Shown here: one piece after another, positions 8,282 to 18,929 of the stretch
How the letters are laid out: each line of letters opens with the position of its first letter
How positions within the stretch are numbered: position 1 is the stretch's first letter
NCBI RefSeq assembly: GCF_001428065.1
Contig: NZ_LMSE01000006.1
Span: 62,437-126,436 of the forward strand
Reading direction: 5' to 3'
From: Nostocoides sp. Soil756
Lineage (GTDB): Bacteria > Actinomycetota > Actinomycetes > Actinomycetales > Dermatophilaceae
DNA: 64,000 bases
Notes under the pieces: model-generated
What the model was told of the DNA's origin: nothing
Seen by the model: only the letters and a program-made list of their open reading frames with translations
The model's database searches: none
Translations under genes and position numbers: made by a program

Positions 8282-9637
8282 ATGGAGGGGATCAGCACCG
8301 CACTCGTCGACCGGCCGCCGGCCGGCGGCTCCGTGCGCGTGGCGGTCGCCGATCTTCGAGAGTCGTTGGCACACAGTGACATGACCACGATGAGCGACCA
8401 GGAGCGCGTGGCCCTGATCGCCGAGCTCGAGCGGTTGAAGGGAAGTGCCAGCGCGTGCCAGATGCGTGCTGTCGACGCCGTGCGGGTGTCGCGCCTGGAG
8501 TCGCGGCCGCAGGACGCCACCAGGTCGGTCGGGTCCGAGGTCGCGCTTGCGCGGCGGGAGTCGCCGAGTCTGGGGGACCGGTTCGTGGGGGTGTCGCGGG
8601 CGCTGGTGGAGGAGATGCCCGAGACGTTGGCGGCGCTGGGGAGGGGCGAGATCGTGGAGCGGCACGCGGTGGAGCTGGTGCGGGAGACTGCGGCGCTCTC
8701 CCGGGAGGACCGGGCCGAGGTCGACCGCCGGCTCGCGGGGGTGCTGCCACGCCTGGGGTGGCGGGCCGCCGGGCGGGCTGCTCGCCGGGTGGCCGCCGAG
8801 CTCGACGCCGCGAGTGTCGTCCGGCGGATGGAGGCGGCCGTGCGCTCGCGCCGGGTGTCGGTCCGGCCGGCGCCGGACGGGATGGCGTACTTGACGGTGT
8901 TGGGCCCGCTGCGGGAGGTGGTCGGGGCGTACGCCGCCCTTCAGGCGCGGGCTCGGGCCGTCGTCGGAGGGCAGTGCGACGACGAGGGCGCCGACGGCCG
9001 TGGTGTGGGCTCGGTGGCCGCCGACACCGCACTGCGGGTGATGGCGGGTCTTGCGCCGGGGCAGGTACAGCCCGTCGAGGTCCAGCTCGTCATCACCGAC
9101 CGCGCCCTGTTGGGCGTCGGCGACGCCGGCCGCTCGACGGCGGAGCCGGCGCGCGTCCCGGGCCACGGCAGCGTCCCTGCGCCGGTGGCACGGTCATGGG
9201 TGCGCGGCCCCGGGCCCGCGTCGGTCTGGCTGCGGCGCCTGTACACCTCGCCCGACGGCCGGGACCTGGTGGCGCTGGACTCGCGGCGGCGCATCTTCAG
9301 TGGCTTGCTGCGGCGGATGCTGGTCCTGCGCGACGACGTGTGCAGCACCCCGTGGTGCGACGCGCCGATCGTCCACGCCGACCATGCCCACCCCGCACGG
9401 CTCGGTGGCGCGACCTCGTTCGTCAACGGCTCGGGCCGGTGCGCCCGGTGCAACCAGGTCAAGGAGGCGCCGGGCTGGCGCGTGGGGGTCGTGCGCGGCT
9501 CGCCGCACGAACTCCTGATCCGAACGCCCTCCGGTGCGGTTCACCACTCTCTCGCGCCACCCCTCCTCGGATGGGGCACGGACCCGCCGGCCCCTTCGCC
9601 GCTCGAACGACACCTCGAGGCGCTGCTCGGCGCCTGA
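8282..9637 (+). CDS. DUF222 domain / HNH endonuclease signature protein (13E12-repeat family)
   Basis: 451-aa member of the DUF222-HNH family, which is abundant and often multicopy in Actinobacteria (the REP13E12 proteins of mycobacteria). Residues about 30-290 form the helical DUF222 region with the typical LERLKGSASACQMRAVDA start and a central VRPAPDGMAYLTVLGPL strand. The C-terminus carries a HNH zinc module: CSTPWCDAPIVHADH, a later N in SFVNGSGRC, then ARCNQVKE (two Cys pairs around the His-Asn core). Nuclease activity is inferred, not proven for the family. The protein may belong to a selfish or phage-resistance type of element; no flanking repeats are seen. Confidence 0.8.
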   Translation: MEGISTALVDRPPAGGSVRVAVADLRESLAHSDMTTMSDQERVALIAELERLKGSASACQMRAVDAVRVSRLESRPQDATRSVGSEVALARRESPSLGDRFVGVSRALVEEMPETLAALGRGEIVERHAVELVRETAALSREDRAEVDRRLAGVLPRLGWRAAGRAARRVAAELDAASVVRRMEAAVRSRRVSVRPAPDGMAYLTVLGPLREVVGAYAALQARARAVVGGQCDDEGADGRGVGSVAADTALRVMAGLAPGQVQPVEVQLVITDRALLGVGDAGRSTAEPARVPGHGSVPAPVARSWVRGPGPASVWLRRLYTSPDGRDLVALDSRRRIFSGLLRRMLVLRDDVCSTPWCDAPIVHADHAHPARLGGATSFVNGSGRCARCNQVKEAPGWRVGVVRGSPHELLIRTPSGAVHHSLAPPLLGWGTDPPAPSPLERHLEALLGA

Positions 9638-9685
9638 CCCACAACACCCCTTACCCGACCCGTCGCGTGGAGCAGGGGTCCGGGA

Positions 9686-9691
9686 TAGCGT
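9686..9691 (+). promoter_or_regulatory. candidate leaderless -10 (TAGCGT) of the CYTH gene
   Basis: TAGCGT lies 6 nt before ATG 9698, with no Shine-Dalgarno. Confidence 0.5.
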
Positions 9692-9697
9692 GCCCGG

Positions 9698-10162
9698 ATG
9701 GCCCACTCCCTCAAGTACGCCGTCGTCGAAAGGGAGCGGCGCTACCTGGTGGCGCGCATTCCCTACGGGGTCGTCGCGACCCGAGAGATCGAGGACCGGT
9801 ACGCCGTCGGCACCCGCCTCCGGCTGCGCGAGGTGCGTGAGGAGGACGGCAGCGTCACTCGCAAGCTGGGCCAGAAGGTGCGCTTCCGCGACGACGCCTC
9901 CGAGGTCGCCTGCACCAACGTCTACCTCGACCCGGCCGAGTGGGCGGCGCTGGCCGACTTGCCGGCCCGCGTCCTGCGCAAGCGGCGGCACCTCGTCCGG
10001 CGCGACGGGTGGCTGGTCGCGGTCGACGAGCACGCCGACGGCACCCTGGTGGCCGAGATCGACGACGGCGAGGAGCCGTCGACCGCCGTCCCGCCGTGGC
10101 TCGAGGTGCTGCGCGACGTGACCCGCGACGAGTCCTGGACCGGGGCCGCCCTGGCCCGCTGA
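9698..10162 (+). CDS. CYTH-like (triphosphate tunnel metalloenzyme) domain protein
   Basis: 154-aa protein resembling a minimal CYTH domain. The N-terminal VVERERRYLV matches the ExExK-type signature (E-R-E-R-R, as in EIERKFLV of bacterial CYTH proteins). Alternating basic strands follow (RLRLREVREEDG, RKLGQKVRF, LRKRRHLV) with late acidic strands (VAVDEHADGTLVAEIDD), as in a beta-tunnel binding polyphosphate. It lacks the CHAD domain often fused in actinobacteria. Activity could be on tripolyphosphate, ATP or an RNA-type triphosphate. The lysine of the motif is replaced by arginine, so catalysis is uncertain. Confidence 0.6.
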   Translation: MAHSLKYAVVERERRYLVARIPYGVVATREIEDRYAVGTRLRLREVREEDGSVTRKLGQKVRFRDDASEVACTNVYLDPAEWAALADLPARVLRKRRHLVRRDGWLVAVDEHADGTLVAEIDDGEEPSTAVPPWLEVLRDVTRDESWTGAALAR

Positions 10163-10315
10163 CCAGATGCAGAAAAGGTGCTGGCAGGGAAGGCGGCGGG
10201 GCTGCGACGACCCTCGGTGCCCGGGCTTCGAACAACCGCGTGGCGCGCCGCCCCGGGGCCGGAAACCGGAAGAGGACGCCGCCGCGGCAACGGGAACAGA
10301 TTTGCCGAACCGAGA

Positions 10316-10336
10316 GTTGAGTCGGGTGAGATCAAG
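10316..10336. promoter_or_regulatory. HAIR-like HspR operator upstream of dnaK
   Basis: GTTGAGT-N7-GATCAAG, compared with the HAIR consensus CTTGAGT-N7-ACTCAAG: 6/7 and 5/7 matches with the exact 7-nt spacing. HspR is encoded as the last gene of the operon, so this fits the known DnaK-HspR feedback circuit. Confidence 0.75.
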
Positions 10337-10351
10337 TTTGGTCCGGACGAT

Positions 10352-10381
10352 TTGCTCAACCCGAACCGTCGGACCTAACGT
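10352..10381 (+). promoter_or_regulatory. candidate sigma-A-type dnaK promoter
   Basis: TTGCTC (10352-10357) and TAACGT (10376-10381) form a plausible -35/-10 pair with an 18-nt spacer, just downstream of the HAIR element. Transcription would then start about 40 nt before the dnaK ATG. Confidence 0.4.
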
Positions 10382-10428
10382 GAGCGAGAAGCACTCAACC
10401 CGAGTCAGTAGAACCAAGGAGCATCCCC

Positions 10429-12329
<1,901 letters not shown>

Positions 12330-12333
<4 letters not shown>

Positions 12334-12950
12334 CCGACCAGTCGCCCGACGACTCGGTGAACACCGAGGCGGTCAACGACGAGCCGGTACGCGGCGAGGA
12401 GGTGGCCCCGGAGCAGTCCGGGGCCGCCCCTGCCGCGGGGGACGTCCCCCCCGGGGAGCCCGCGGAGGCGCCGTCCGACGGTGAGGCCGCCGCGGCCGGG
12501 AGCACCGCCGACGCCGTGCTGGCGGCCGAGCGGCTCGGCGACCTGCAGCGGCTCCAGGCTGAGTACGTCAACTACAAGCGGCGCGTCGACCGCGACCGCG
12601 CGGTGGTGCAGGAGCGCGTCGTCCGCGACGTCCTCGAGTCGCTGCTGCCGACGCTCGACGACATCCACGCCGCGCGCGAGCACGGCGACCTCACGGGGCC
12701 GTTCGCCGCGATCGCCGACAAGCTCGAGGGGGCGCTGGGCCGCTACGGCCTCAGCCGCTTCGGGGCCAAGGGCGAGGCGTTCGACCCGCAGCAGCACGAG
12801 GCGCTGATGCACGCCCCGTGGCCCGCCGACGACGCGGAGCTGCCCACCGGCGCCACGGCCACGACCGTCGTCACCGTGCTCCAGCCCGGCTACCGTGCCG
12901 GGGAGCAGGTCCTGCGCCCCGCCCGGGTCGCCGTGGCCGACCCCGAGTGA
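12330..12950 (+). CDS. grpE: nucleotide exchange factor GrpE
   Basis: 206-aa cochaperone that releases ADP from DnaK. A long acidic, Ala/Pro-rich disordered N-terminus (about 1-60) precedes the coiled-coil ([21 protein letters not shown]) and the beta-wing domain with [23 protein letters not shown] and [10 protein letters not shown], the standard GrpE C-terminal pattern. The start is a GTG whose last two bases are the first two of the dnaK stop (GTGA overlap), implying translational coupling. Confidence 0.95.
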
Positions 12951-13006
12951 CCGGGCACCCGTGACCCACCCCGACCCGTCCACCGAAAGTGCGTGAGGAG
13001 GCGACT

Positions 13007-14056
13007 ATGGCCAGCCAGGACTGGTTCGAGAAGGACTTCTACGCGATCCTCGGCGTCGCCAAGGACGCCGACGACGCCGCGATCAAGAAGGCCTACCGCA
13101 AGCTCGCCCGCAAGCATCACCCCGACCAGAACTCCGGGGATGCCGCGGCCGAGCAGCGCTTCAAGGACATCGGTGAGGCCAACGCCGTGCTCTCCGACCC
13201 CAAGCAGCGCCAGGAGTACGACGCGATCCGCTCGATGGCCGGCGGCGGCGCGCGCTTCCGGGCCGGCGGTCCGGGCGGCGGTGACGGTGGGTTCGAGGAC
13301 ATCTTCAGCGCCTTCGGCGGCGGGGGTGGTGCCGGGTCGCGGGTGCGGTTCCAGCAGGGCGGCCCGGGTGGCTACGGCGGCGCCGGCGAGCCCGACATCA
13401 ACGACCTCCTCGCGCAGATGTTCGGCGGCGCCGCGGCCGGCGGCCGGGGCGGAGACCCCTTCGGCGGCACGGGGTTCCGCGGGGGACGTAGCACGGCGGG
13501 TCCCCGCCCCGGCGCCGACGTCCAGGCCCGCACCACCCTTCCGTTCCGCGATGCCGTCGAAGGCTCGACGGTCACGCTGAGCACCGGTGACGGCGGCCGC
13601 ATCACGGCCAAGATCCCCCCCGGCGTGCGCGACGGCCAGAAGATCCGGCTGCGCGGCAAGGGCGGCGAGGGCGACCCCGGCGCGCCCCGCGGCGACCTCA
13701 TCCTCACCGTCGGGGTCGAGAAGCACCCCGTCTTCGCCCGCGCCGGTGACGACCTCACCGTCGACCTTCCGGTGACGTTCGCCGAGGCCGCCCTCGGGGC
13801 CACCGTCCAGGTACCGACGCTCGACGGCTCACGGGTCCGCGTCAAGGTCGCGCCGGGCACGCCCAGCGGCCGGGTCCTGCGCGTCAAGGGGCGCGGGGTG
13901 GCCGGCAAGAAGGGCACCGGCGACCTCCTGGCCAAGGTCGTGGTCGTTGTGCCCCAGCGGCTCAGCGACGAGGCCCGTCGGGCCGTCGAGACGCTGCGTG
14001 ACGCCGAGGGCGGCGCCGACCCGCGCGCGGCCCTGTTCGAACAGGCCGCGACCTGA
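13007..14056 (+). CDS. dnaJ: DnaJ-type cochaperone lacking the zinc finger
   Basis: 349-aa Hsp40 that stimulates DnaK ATPase. The J domain (about 8-75) has the HPD motif in KHHPDQN. A Gly/Phe-rich linker (80-165) follows, then two C-terminal beta domains (TLPFRDAVEG, ITAKIPPGVRDGQKIRLRGKG, DDLTVDLPVTFAEAALGATVQVPTLDG). There is no cysteine-rich CxxCxGxG zinc domain anywhere; the protein appears to contain no cysteine at all, so it is a class II (CbpA-like) J protein in the operon position usually held by a class I DnaJ. The ATG follows GAGGAG; an in-frame codon 18 nt upstream is less likely. Confidence 0.93.
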   Translation: MASQDWFEKDFYAILGVAKDADDAAIKKAYRKLARKHHPDQNSGDAAAEQRFKDIGEANAVLSDPKQRQEYDAIRSMAGGGARFRAGGPGGGDGGFEDIFSAFGGGGGAGSRVRFQQGGPGGYGGAGEPDINDLLAQMFGGAAAGGRGGDPFGGTGFRGGRSTAGPRPGADVQARTTLPFRDAVEGSTVTLSTGDGGRITAKIPPGVRDGQKIRLRGKGGEGDPGAPRGDLILTVGVEKHPVFARAGDDLTVDLPVTFAEAALGATVQVPTLDGSRVRVKVAPGTPSGRVLRVKGRGVAGKKGTGDLLAKVVVVVPQRLSDEARRAVETLRDAEGGADPRAALFEQAAT

Positions 14057-14070
14057 CGGGAGGTCCCACC

Positions 14071-14526
14071 GTGGCACGCATCGACATCAGCGCGTTCGCT
14101 CCCGACGACGACACCCCCGTGTTCGTCATCTCGGTCGCCGCCGAGCTGGCCGGAATGCACGCGCAGACCCTGCGCCAGTACGACCGGCTCGGCCTGGTCA
14201 CGCCCTCGCGGACCAAGGGCGGCGGCCGCCGGTACTCCCAGCGCGACGTCGGGCTGCTCCGTGAGATCCAGCGCCTCAGCCAGGACGAGGGGGTCTCGCT
14301 CGCCGGGATCGCGCGCATCCTCGAGCTCGAGAACCAGGTCACGGCGCTGCGGGCGCGGGTCGCCGAGCTCACCGAGCAGGTTGATGCGCTCGAGGCCGGC
14401 GCCGGTCGGCTGACCCGGGTGTTCTCGGTCAGCCCCACCGGGGACGTCTACGCGACCCGCCTGGGCCGCCGCCCGCGCACCGACCGCAGCCAGGCTCTCG
14501 TGGTGTGGAGCCCGCCCCGCCGCTGA
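14071..14526 (+). CDS. hspR: heat-shock repressor HspR (MerR family)
   Basis: 151-aa MerR-type repressor of the dnaK operon and clpB. The winged-helix region reads FVISVAAELAGMHAQTLRQYDRLGLVTPSR then RRYSQRDVGLLREIQRLSQDEGVSLAGI, followed by a coiled coil (LELENQVTALRARVAELTEQ). A basic tail (RLGRRPRTDR) ends the protein. Family knowledge: HspR binds HAIR sites with DnaK as co-repressor. Two HAIR-like sites are visible here, before dnaK and before clpB. The GTG start is preceded by GGGAGG. It is the last gene of the operon. Confidence 0.95.
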   Translation: MARIDISAFAPDDDTPVFVISVAAELAGMHAQTLRQYDRLGLVTPSRTKGGGRRYSQRDVGLLREIQRLSQDEGVSLAGIARILELENQVTALRARVAELTEQVDALEAGAGRLTRVFSVSPTGDVYATRLGRRPRTDRSQALVVWSPPRR

Positions 14527-14533
14527 CGGGGCG

Positions 14534-14557
14534 AGCCCGCTCCGTCACTGACGGGCT
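14534..14557. terminator. possible bidirectional terminator between hspR and TspO-like gene
   Basis: AGCCCG (14534-14539) pairs with CGGGCT (14552-14557), with a nested CCGTC/GACGG dyad inside. It lies just after hspR and overlaps the end of the convergent gene. There is no U-tract. Confidence 0.3.
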
Positions 14558-15345
14558 GCTCTGGCCCGCGGTACGGCCGCGAGCACCGCGCCCGCGGCCA
14601 CGAGGGCCGCGATGCCAACCACGACCGACGACGGCTGGTCGGTGAGCCGGCCGACCGCGATCCACGCCAGACCCCACGCCATGGCGGCCGCCACCGCCCA
14701 GCGGGCGCCGAGCCGGACGGCGAAGAGCACCCCGAGCCCGGCGGCCACCGCGAGCACGACGACGGCCAGGACCTCGGCGGACGCGCCCTGCGGGTCGACG
14801 CCACTTTCGATGAGCGTGGTGGTGACGTTCGCGACCGAGGCGACGGTGACCCATCCCAGGTACAGGCCGAAGGTGCCGTCGACCAGCACGGTCTCGGCGT
14901 GCCCGTAGGTGGGGTACTGCTCGAGCCGCCGCACCAGGAGCCCCAGGAACCCGGCCAGGGCCAGGATGACGACCACACTCGCCCACAGCCAGCCCTGCTG
15001 CGTGACCAGCAGCCAGCCCGCGTTGAGCACCATCGAGGCCGCCACGAGCCAGCCGATGGCGCGGTGCCGGGGCTCGGCGGCCTGCTGCGGCAACCACTGC
15101 CAGACGGTGTAGCCGAGCAGACCCAGGTAGATCGGCGTCCAGATCGAGAAGGCCGGCCCCGCGGGCGCCACGAGAGTGGCGTCGGCGGCCAGCGCTCCGC
15201 CGGAGGACTCCTCGACGCGGGTGCCGATGACGCCGACCCCGACGAGGGTGCCGACGACGCAGAAGACCTCGGCCAGGGTGACGCCGACCTGGCGCACCCG
15301 GTCCGCGGAGGTCGGGGCGGTGGAGGTGGTCGTCGCGACGCTCAT
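14545..15345 (-). CDS. TspO/MBR-like tryptophan-rich membrane protein
   Basis: 266-aa polytopic membrane protein with about seven hydrophobic helices. The segment GPAFSIWTPIYLGLLGYTVWQWLP and the following Trp-rich helices match the actinobacterial 'tryptophan-rich sensory protein' group, a longer relative of TspO/MBR, which binds porphyrins or other hydrophobic ligands. Function here is inferred from family only. The start ATG is fixed by a TAGCGT hexamer 6 nt upstream. It is convergent with hspR. Confidence 0.6.
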   Translation of the reverse strand: MSVATTTSTAPTSADRVRQVGVTLAEVFCVVGTLVGVGVIGTRVEESSGGALAADATLVAPAGPAFSIWTPIYLGLLGYTVWQWLPQQAAEPRHRAIGWLVAASMVLNAGWLLVTQQGWLWASVVVILALAGFLGLLVRRLEQYPTYGHAETVLVDGTFGLYLGWVTVASVANVTTTLIESGVDPQGASAEVLAVVVLAVAAGLGVLFAVRLGARWAVAAAMAWGLAWIAVGRLTDQPSSVVVGIAALVAAGAVLAAVPRARAARQ

Positions 15346-15351
15346 GCGCCG

Positions 15352-15357
15352 ACGCTA
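15352..15357 (-). promoter_or_regulatory. candidate leaderless -10 (TAGCGT) of the TspO-like gene
   Basis: Reverse-strand TAGCGT is separated by 6 nt from ATG 15345, with no Shine-Dalgarno. Confidence 0.5.
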
Positions 15358-15423
15358 CCGGTCAGCCCAGGAGGTCCGGCCCGGTGACGGGCCGGTGTCG
15401 CTGTACGCGTCCATACTTCGAGG

Positions 15424-15690
15424 ATGACCGAGCACCTCCTCGTCTTCCCTGACCGCGAGACCGCCGACGAGGTGGCTGCCGGGCTCGGCGACGAGGGCTT
15501 CACCGAGGTCCGGGTGGTGCGCGAGGCGCTGGCGGGCGAGGACGACGCCGAGGCCCACGAGTGGGCGGTGCTGGTGCGCGAGGAGATGGTGGTCGACGAG
15601 TCGCGCCCGGTCGAGCAGGGGCTGCGCGAGCGCTTCGCGGCCCTGGCGGAGGAGCGCGGCGGCTGGTACGACCCTCACCCGGGCGGCTGA
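15424..15690 (+). CDS. small RraB-like (ribonuclease E inhibitor) domain protein, tentative
   Basis: 88-aa soluble acidic protein: MTEHLLVFPDRETADEVAAG, then GFTEVRVVREAL, HEWAVLVREEMVVDE and a C-terminal helix ending ERGGWYDPHPGG. The alternation (strand, helix over an A.. xxL face, strand, strand with W, helix) resembles the small RraB-type domain that binds RNase E, but similarity is by pattern only. An alternative is an uncharacterised ACT-like/ferredoxin-like fold. It lies alone between divergent TspO-like and clpB. Confidence 0.45.
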   Translation: MTEHLLVFPDRETADEVAAGLGDEGFTEVRVVREALAGEDDAEAHEWAVLVREEMVVDESRPVEQGLRERFAALAEERGGWYDPHPGG

Positions 15691-15733
15691 CCGAGGCCCT
15701 GGCCTGGTGCTGGCACCGGCTCGACGGGGCGCC

Positions 15734-15754
15734 CTTGAGTGGAATACACTCAAC
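15734..15754. promoter_or_regulatory. HAIR element (HspR operator) upstream of clpB
   Basis: CTTGAGT-N7-ACTCAAC matches the HAIR consensus CTTGAGT-N7-ACTCAAG at 13 of 14 positions. It lies 60 nt before the clpB start, and its TTGAGT half can double as a -35 element, so HspR binding would occlude RNA polymerase. Confidence 0.85.
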
Positions 15755-15813
15755 TTTGGTGAGCGTTGGCTCTGAGGACAGCGCGACCATCGGACCACAG
15801 GAGACCCGCACGG

Positions 15814-18387
15814 ATGGAGCTCAAGCCCACGACGAAGGTGGCGGAGGCCCTCGCCCTCGCCCAGCGCGCCGCGCAGACCGCCGGCCACGCCGAGATCACT
15901 CCCGACCACCTCACCAGCGAGGTGCTCCGGCTCGACACCGCCCTCGCCGACACGCTGCTCGCGGCGGCCGGTACCGGCGCGGCGCAGGTGCTGGCCCACG
16001 CCGACGCCCGGCTCCGGGCGCTGCCCACCACCAGCGGCTCGACCGCGCCCCCCGCCTTCGGCCGTGACGCGCTCGCGGTGCTGCAGCAGGCCGACACCCT
16101 GATGCGCGCCAAGGGCGACTCCTACCTGGCGCTCGACCTGCTCCTCCTGGCGCTGGCCGAGACCCGGCATCTGGCCGCCGTCGAGCAGCGCGGCGCCACC
16201 GACATGGAGGCCCGCATCACCGAGCTGCGGGGTGGCCGTCCCGTCACGTCGGAGACCCCGGCCGAGGGCGGCGAGGCGCTCGAGCAGTACGGCACCGACC
16301 TCACCCAGGCCGCTCGCGACGGCCGTCTCGACCCCGTCATCGGTCGCGACGCCGAGATCCGCCGGGTCGTCCAGGTGCTCTCGCGCCGGACCAAGAACAA
16401 CCCGGTGCTCATCGGCGACCCCGGCGTCGGCAAGACCGCGGTCGTCGAGGGCCTGGCCCAGCGGATCGTCGACGGCGACGTGCCGGAGTCGCTGCGCGGC
16501 AAGCGTCTCATCGCTCTCGACCTCGGCGCCATGGTCGCCGGGGCCAAGTACCGCGGCGAGTTCGAGGAGCGGCTCAAGGCCGTCCTGGCCGAGATCACCG
16601 GCAGCGACGGGCAGGTCATCACCTTCATCGACGAGCTGCACACCGTCGTGGGCGCCGGCGCGACCGGGGAGTCGGCGATGGACGCGAGCAACATGCTCAA
16701 GCCCATGCTCGCCCGCGGCGAGCTGCGCCTGGTCGGTGCGACCACCCTGGACGAGTACCGCGAGCACGTCGAGAAGGACCCCGCGCTCGAGCGCCGCTTC
16801 CAGCAGGTGTTCGTGGGCGAGCCCTCGGTGGAGGACACCATCGCCATCCTGCGCGGCCTCAAGGAGCGCTACGAGGCGCACCACAAGGTCGAGATCGAGG
16901 ACAGCGCCCTGGTCGCTGCGGCCTCCCTCTCGGACCGCTACATCTCCGGCCGGCAGCTGCCCGACAAGGCCATCGACCTGGTCGACGAGGCCGCTTCGAG
17001 GCTGCGGATGGAGATCGACTCCAGCCCGGTCGAGATCGACGCCCTGCGCCGAGCCGTCGACCGGCTGCGGATGGAGGAGCTGCACCTGGTGAAGGAGACC
17101 GACGAGGCCTCCGTCGACCGGCTGCAGCGGCTGCGGGCCGACCTGGCCGAGCGCACCGAGGAGCTCTCCACCCTCACCGCCCGCTGGGAGGCCGAGAAGG
17201 AGGGCCTGAACCGGGTCGGCGACCTCAAGGCTCGCCTCGACGACCTGCGCACCCAGGCCGACCGGCTCCAGCGCGAGGGCGACTACGAGGGGGCCTCGCG
17301 CCTGCTGTACGGCGAGATCCCGGCCCTCGAGAAGGACGTGGAGGCCGCCCAGGCGGCCGAGTCGGCCGGAGCCGCGGCCGGTGCCGACCTGATGGTCAAG
17401 GAGCGGGTGGGCGCCGACGACATCGCCGAGGTCATCTCGGCCTGGACCGGCATCCCGGCCGGGCGGCTGCTCCAGGGCGAGAGCGAGAAGCTGCTCTCGA
17501 TGGAGTCGATCATCGGCTCGCGCCTCATCGGGCAGGCCGACGCCGTGCGGGCCGTGTCGGATGCCGTGCGCCGCTCGCGCGCGGGCATCGCCGACCCCGA
17601 CCGGCCCACCGGCTCGTTCCTCTTCCTCGGCCCCACCGGCGTCGGCAAGACCGAGCTCGCCAAGTCGCTGGCCGACTTCCTCTTCGACGACGAGCGCGCG
17701 ATGGTGCGTCTCGACATGTCGGAGTACTCCGAGCGGCACGCGGTCGCCCGCCTCATCGGAGCCCCGCCCGGCTACGTGGGCTACGAGGAGGGCGGCCAGC
17801 TCACCGAGGCCGTCCGCCGCCGGCCGTACTCGGTGGTGCTGCTCGACGAGGTCGAGAAGGCCCACCCCGAGACCTTCGACATCCTGCTGCAGGTGCTCGA
17901 CGACGGCCGCCTCACCGACGGGCAGGGCCGCACCGTCGACTTCCGCAACGTCATCCTCGTGATGACGAGCAACCTCGGCTCGCAGTACCTCGTCGACCCG
18001 TTGATGGATCCCGGCGCCCGCCACGAGGCGGTGATGGCCGCGGTGCGGGCCGCGTTCAAGCCCGAGTTCCTCAACCGGCTCGACGAGGTCGTCGTCTTCG
18101 ACCCGCTCTCGCGCGAGGAGCTGGCGCGCATCGTCGACCTCCAGGTGCGCGCGCTCGCCACCCGGCTGCACGACCGCCGGATCACCCTCGAGGTCGACGA
18201 GCCCGCCAAGGAGTGGCTGGCCGAGCGCGGGTACGACCCCGCCTTCGGGGCCCGACCGCTGCGCCGGCTGGTGCAGCGCGAGATCGGCGACCGGCTGGCG
18301 ACGGCGCTGCTCGCCGGGCGGGTACGCGACGGCGACACCGTGGCGGTGGGCCTCGACGCCGACGGCGGAGCCCTGACCCTGGGTTGA
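15814..18387 (+). CDS. clpB: ATP-dependent disaggregase ClpB (Hsp100)
   Basis: 857-aa Hsp100 hexameric disaggregase that extracts polypeptides from aggregates together with DnaK. The N-domain starts [23 protein letters not shown]1 has Walker A GDPGVGKT (201-208) and FIDELHT. The middle coiled-coil domain (about 400-520) includes [23 protein letters not shown]2 has GPTGVGKT (606-613), the pore loop GYVGYEEGG and [12 protein letters not shown]. Length is exactly that of standard ClpB. The ATG at 15814 fits the family N-terminus; an in-frame TTG further upstream would add 16 unlikely residues. It is transcribed alone under a HAIR operator. Confidence 0.97.
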   Translation: MELKPTTKVAEALALAQRAAQTAGHAEITPDHLTSEVLRLDTALADTLLAAAGTGAAQVLAHADARLRALPTTSGSTAPPAFGRDALAVLQQADTLMRAKGDSYLALDLLLLALAETRHLAAVEQRGATDMEARITELRGGRPVTSETPAEGGEALEQYGTDLTQAARDGRLDPVIGRDAEIRRVVQVLSRRTKNNPVLIGDPGVGKTAVVEGLAQRIVDGDVPESLRGKRLIALDLGAMVAGAKYRGEFEERLKAVLAEITGSDGQVITFIDELHTVVGAGATGESAMDASNMLKPMLARGELRLVGATTLDEYREHVEKDPALERRFQQVFVGEPSVEDTIAILRGLKERYEAHHKVEIEDSALVAAASLSDRYISGRQLPDKAIDLVDEAASRLRMEIDSSPVEIDALRRAVDRLRMEELHLVKETDEASVDRLQRLRADLAERTEELSTLTARWEAEKEGLNRVGDLKARLDDLRTQADRLQREGDYEGASRLLYGEIPALEKDVEAAQAAESAGAAAGADLMVKERVGADDIAEVISAWTGIPAGRLLQGESEKLLSMESIIGSRLIGQADAVRAVSDAVRRSRAGIADPDRPTGSFLFLGPTGVGKTELAKSLADFLFDDERAMVRLDMSEYSERHAVARLIGAPPGYVGYEEGGQLTEAVRRRPYSVVLLDEVEKAHPETFDILLQVLDDGRLTDGQGRTVDFRNVILVMTSNLGSQYLVDPLMDPGARHEAVMAAVRAAFKPEFLNRLDEVVVFDPLSREELARIVDLQVRALATRLHDRRITLEVDEPAKEWLAERGYDPAFGARPLRRLVQREIGDRLATALLAGRVRDGDTVAVGLDADGGALTLG

Positions 18388-18400
18388 GCTCAGTCGCGGG

Positions 18401-18406
18401 TAGCGT
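18401..18406 (+). promoter_or_regulatory. candidate leaderless -10 (TAGCGT) of the DinB-like gene
   Basis: TAGCGT lies 7 nt before ATG 18414, no Shine-Dalgarno. It gives the gene its own promoter 14 nt after the clpB stop. Confidence 0.5.
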
Positions 18407-18413
18407 CATCGGT

Positions 18414-18923
18414 ATGGCAGACGTCAGCGACCTCCTCACCGACGCGCTCGACCGGGTCCGGGAGACCGTGCACGGCCTCCTCGACGACCTGCCCGAGGAG
18501 CGCCTGGCCACCCCGCCCGTCGAGGGCGCCAACACCGTCGCCTGGCTGGTGTGGCACCTGACCCGCGTCCTCGACGAGCACGTGGCCGACGCGTTCGACC
18601 TCGACGTGATCTGGACCTCCGGCGGCTGGTACGAACGCTTCGGGCTCCCCTTCCCGGCCAGCGCCCACGGCTACGGCCAGTCCTACGCCGACGTGCTCAA
18701 GGTCCGGGCGTCCGCGGCCGACCTGCGCGGCTACTTCGACGACACCTACGACCTCGTGGCGGGGGCCCTGCGCGGCCTGGGCCACGACGACCTCGACCGG
18801 GTCGTCGACGAGGACTGGGACCCGCCGGTGACGCTCGCGGTCCGGTTGGTCAGCGCCCTCAACGACGCGACCCAGCACGTCGGGCAGGCCTCGTACGCCG
18901 CCGGCATCCTGACCCGCGGCTGA
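18414..18923 (+). CDS. DinB/DUF664 family protein, probable mycothiol-dependent transferase
   Basis: 169-aa four-helix DinB-fold protein of the DUF664 group. The N-terminal LLTDALDRVRETVHGLLDDLPEERL and NTVAWLVWHLTRVLDEH supply the first metal His pair, and SALNDATQHVGQASYAAG supplies the second His, as in mycothiol/bacillithiol S-transferases. Such enzymes conjugate mycothiol to electrophiles. The frame extends upstream into clpB, but the ATG with its own -10 sets the start. The Fpg-type gene begins 6 nt downstream, so they are probably co-transcribed. Confidence 0.7.
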   Translation: MADVSDLLTDALDRVRETVHGLLDDLPEERLATPPVEGANTVAWLVWHLTRVLDEHVADAFDLDVIWTSGGWYERFGLPFPASAHGYGQSYADVLKVRASAADLRGYFDDTYDLVAGALRGLGHDDLDRVVDEDWDPPVTLAVRLVSALNDATQHVGQASYAAGILTRG

Positions 18924-18929
18924 CCGCCG

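Larger units (their letters stand above)
10163..10428 (+). promoter_or_regulatory. dnaK operon upstream region
   Basis: 266-nt gap without a coding frame. Its right half is A/T-richer than the genome and contains a HAIR-like HspR operator, a candidate -35/-10 pair and the dnaK ribosome-binding site. The left half (10163-10300) shows nothing I can name. Confidence 0.6.

Noticed and set aside
10393-10405. Second HspR site upstream of dnaK (ACTC-N5-GAGT)
   Set aside because: Arms of only 4 bp and a 5-nt spacer do not fit HAIR (7 bp, N7); more likely chance or a small leader hairpin.
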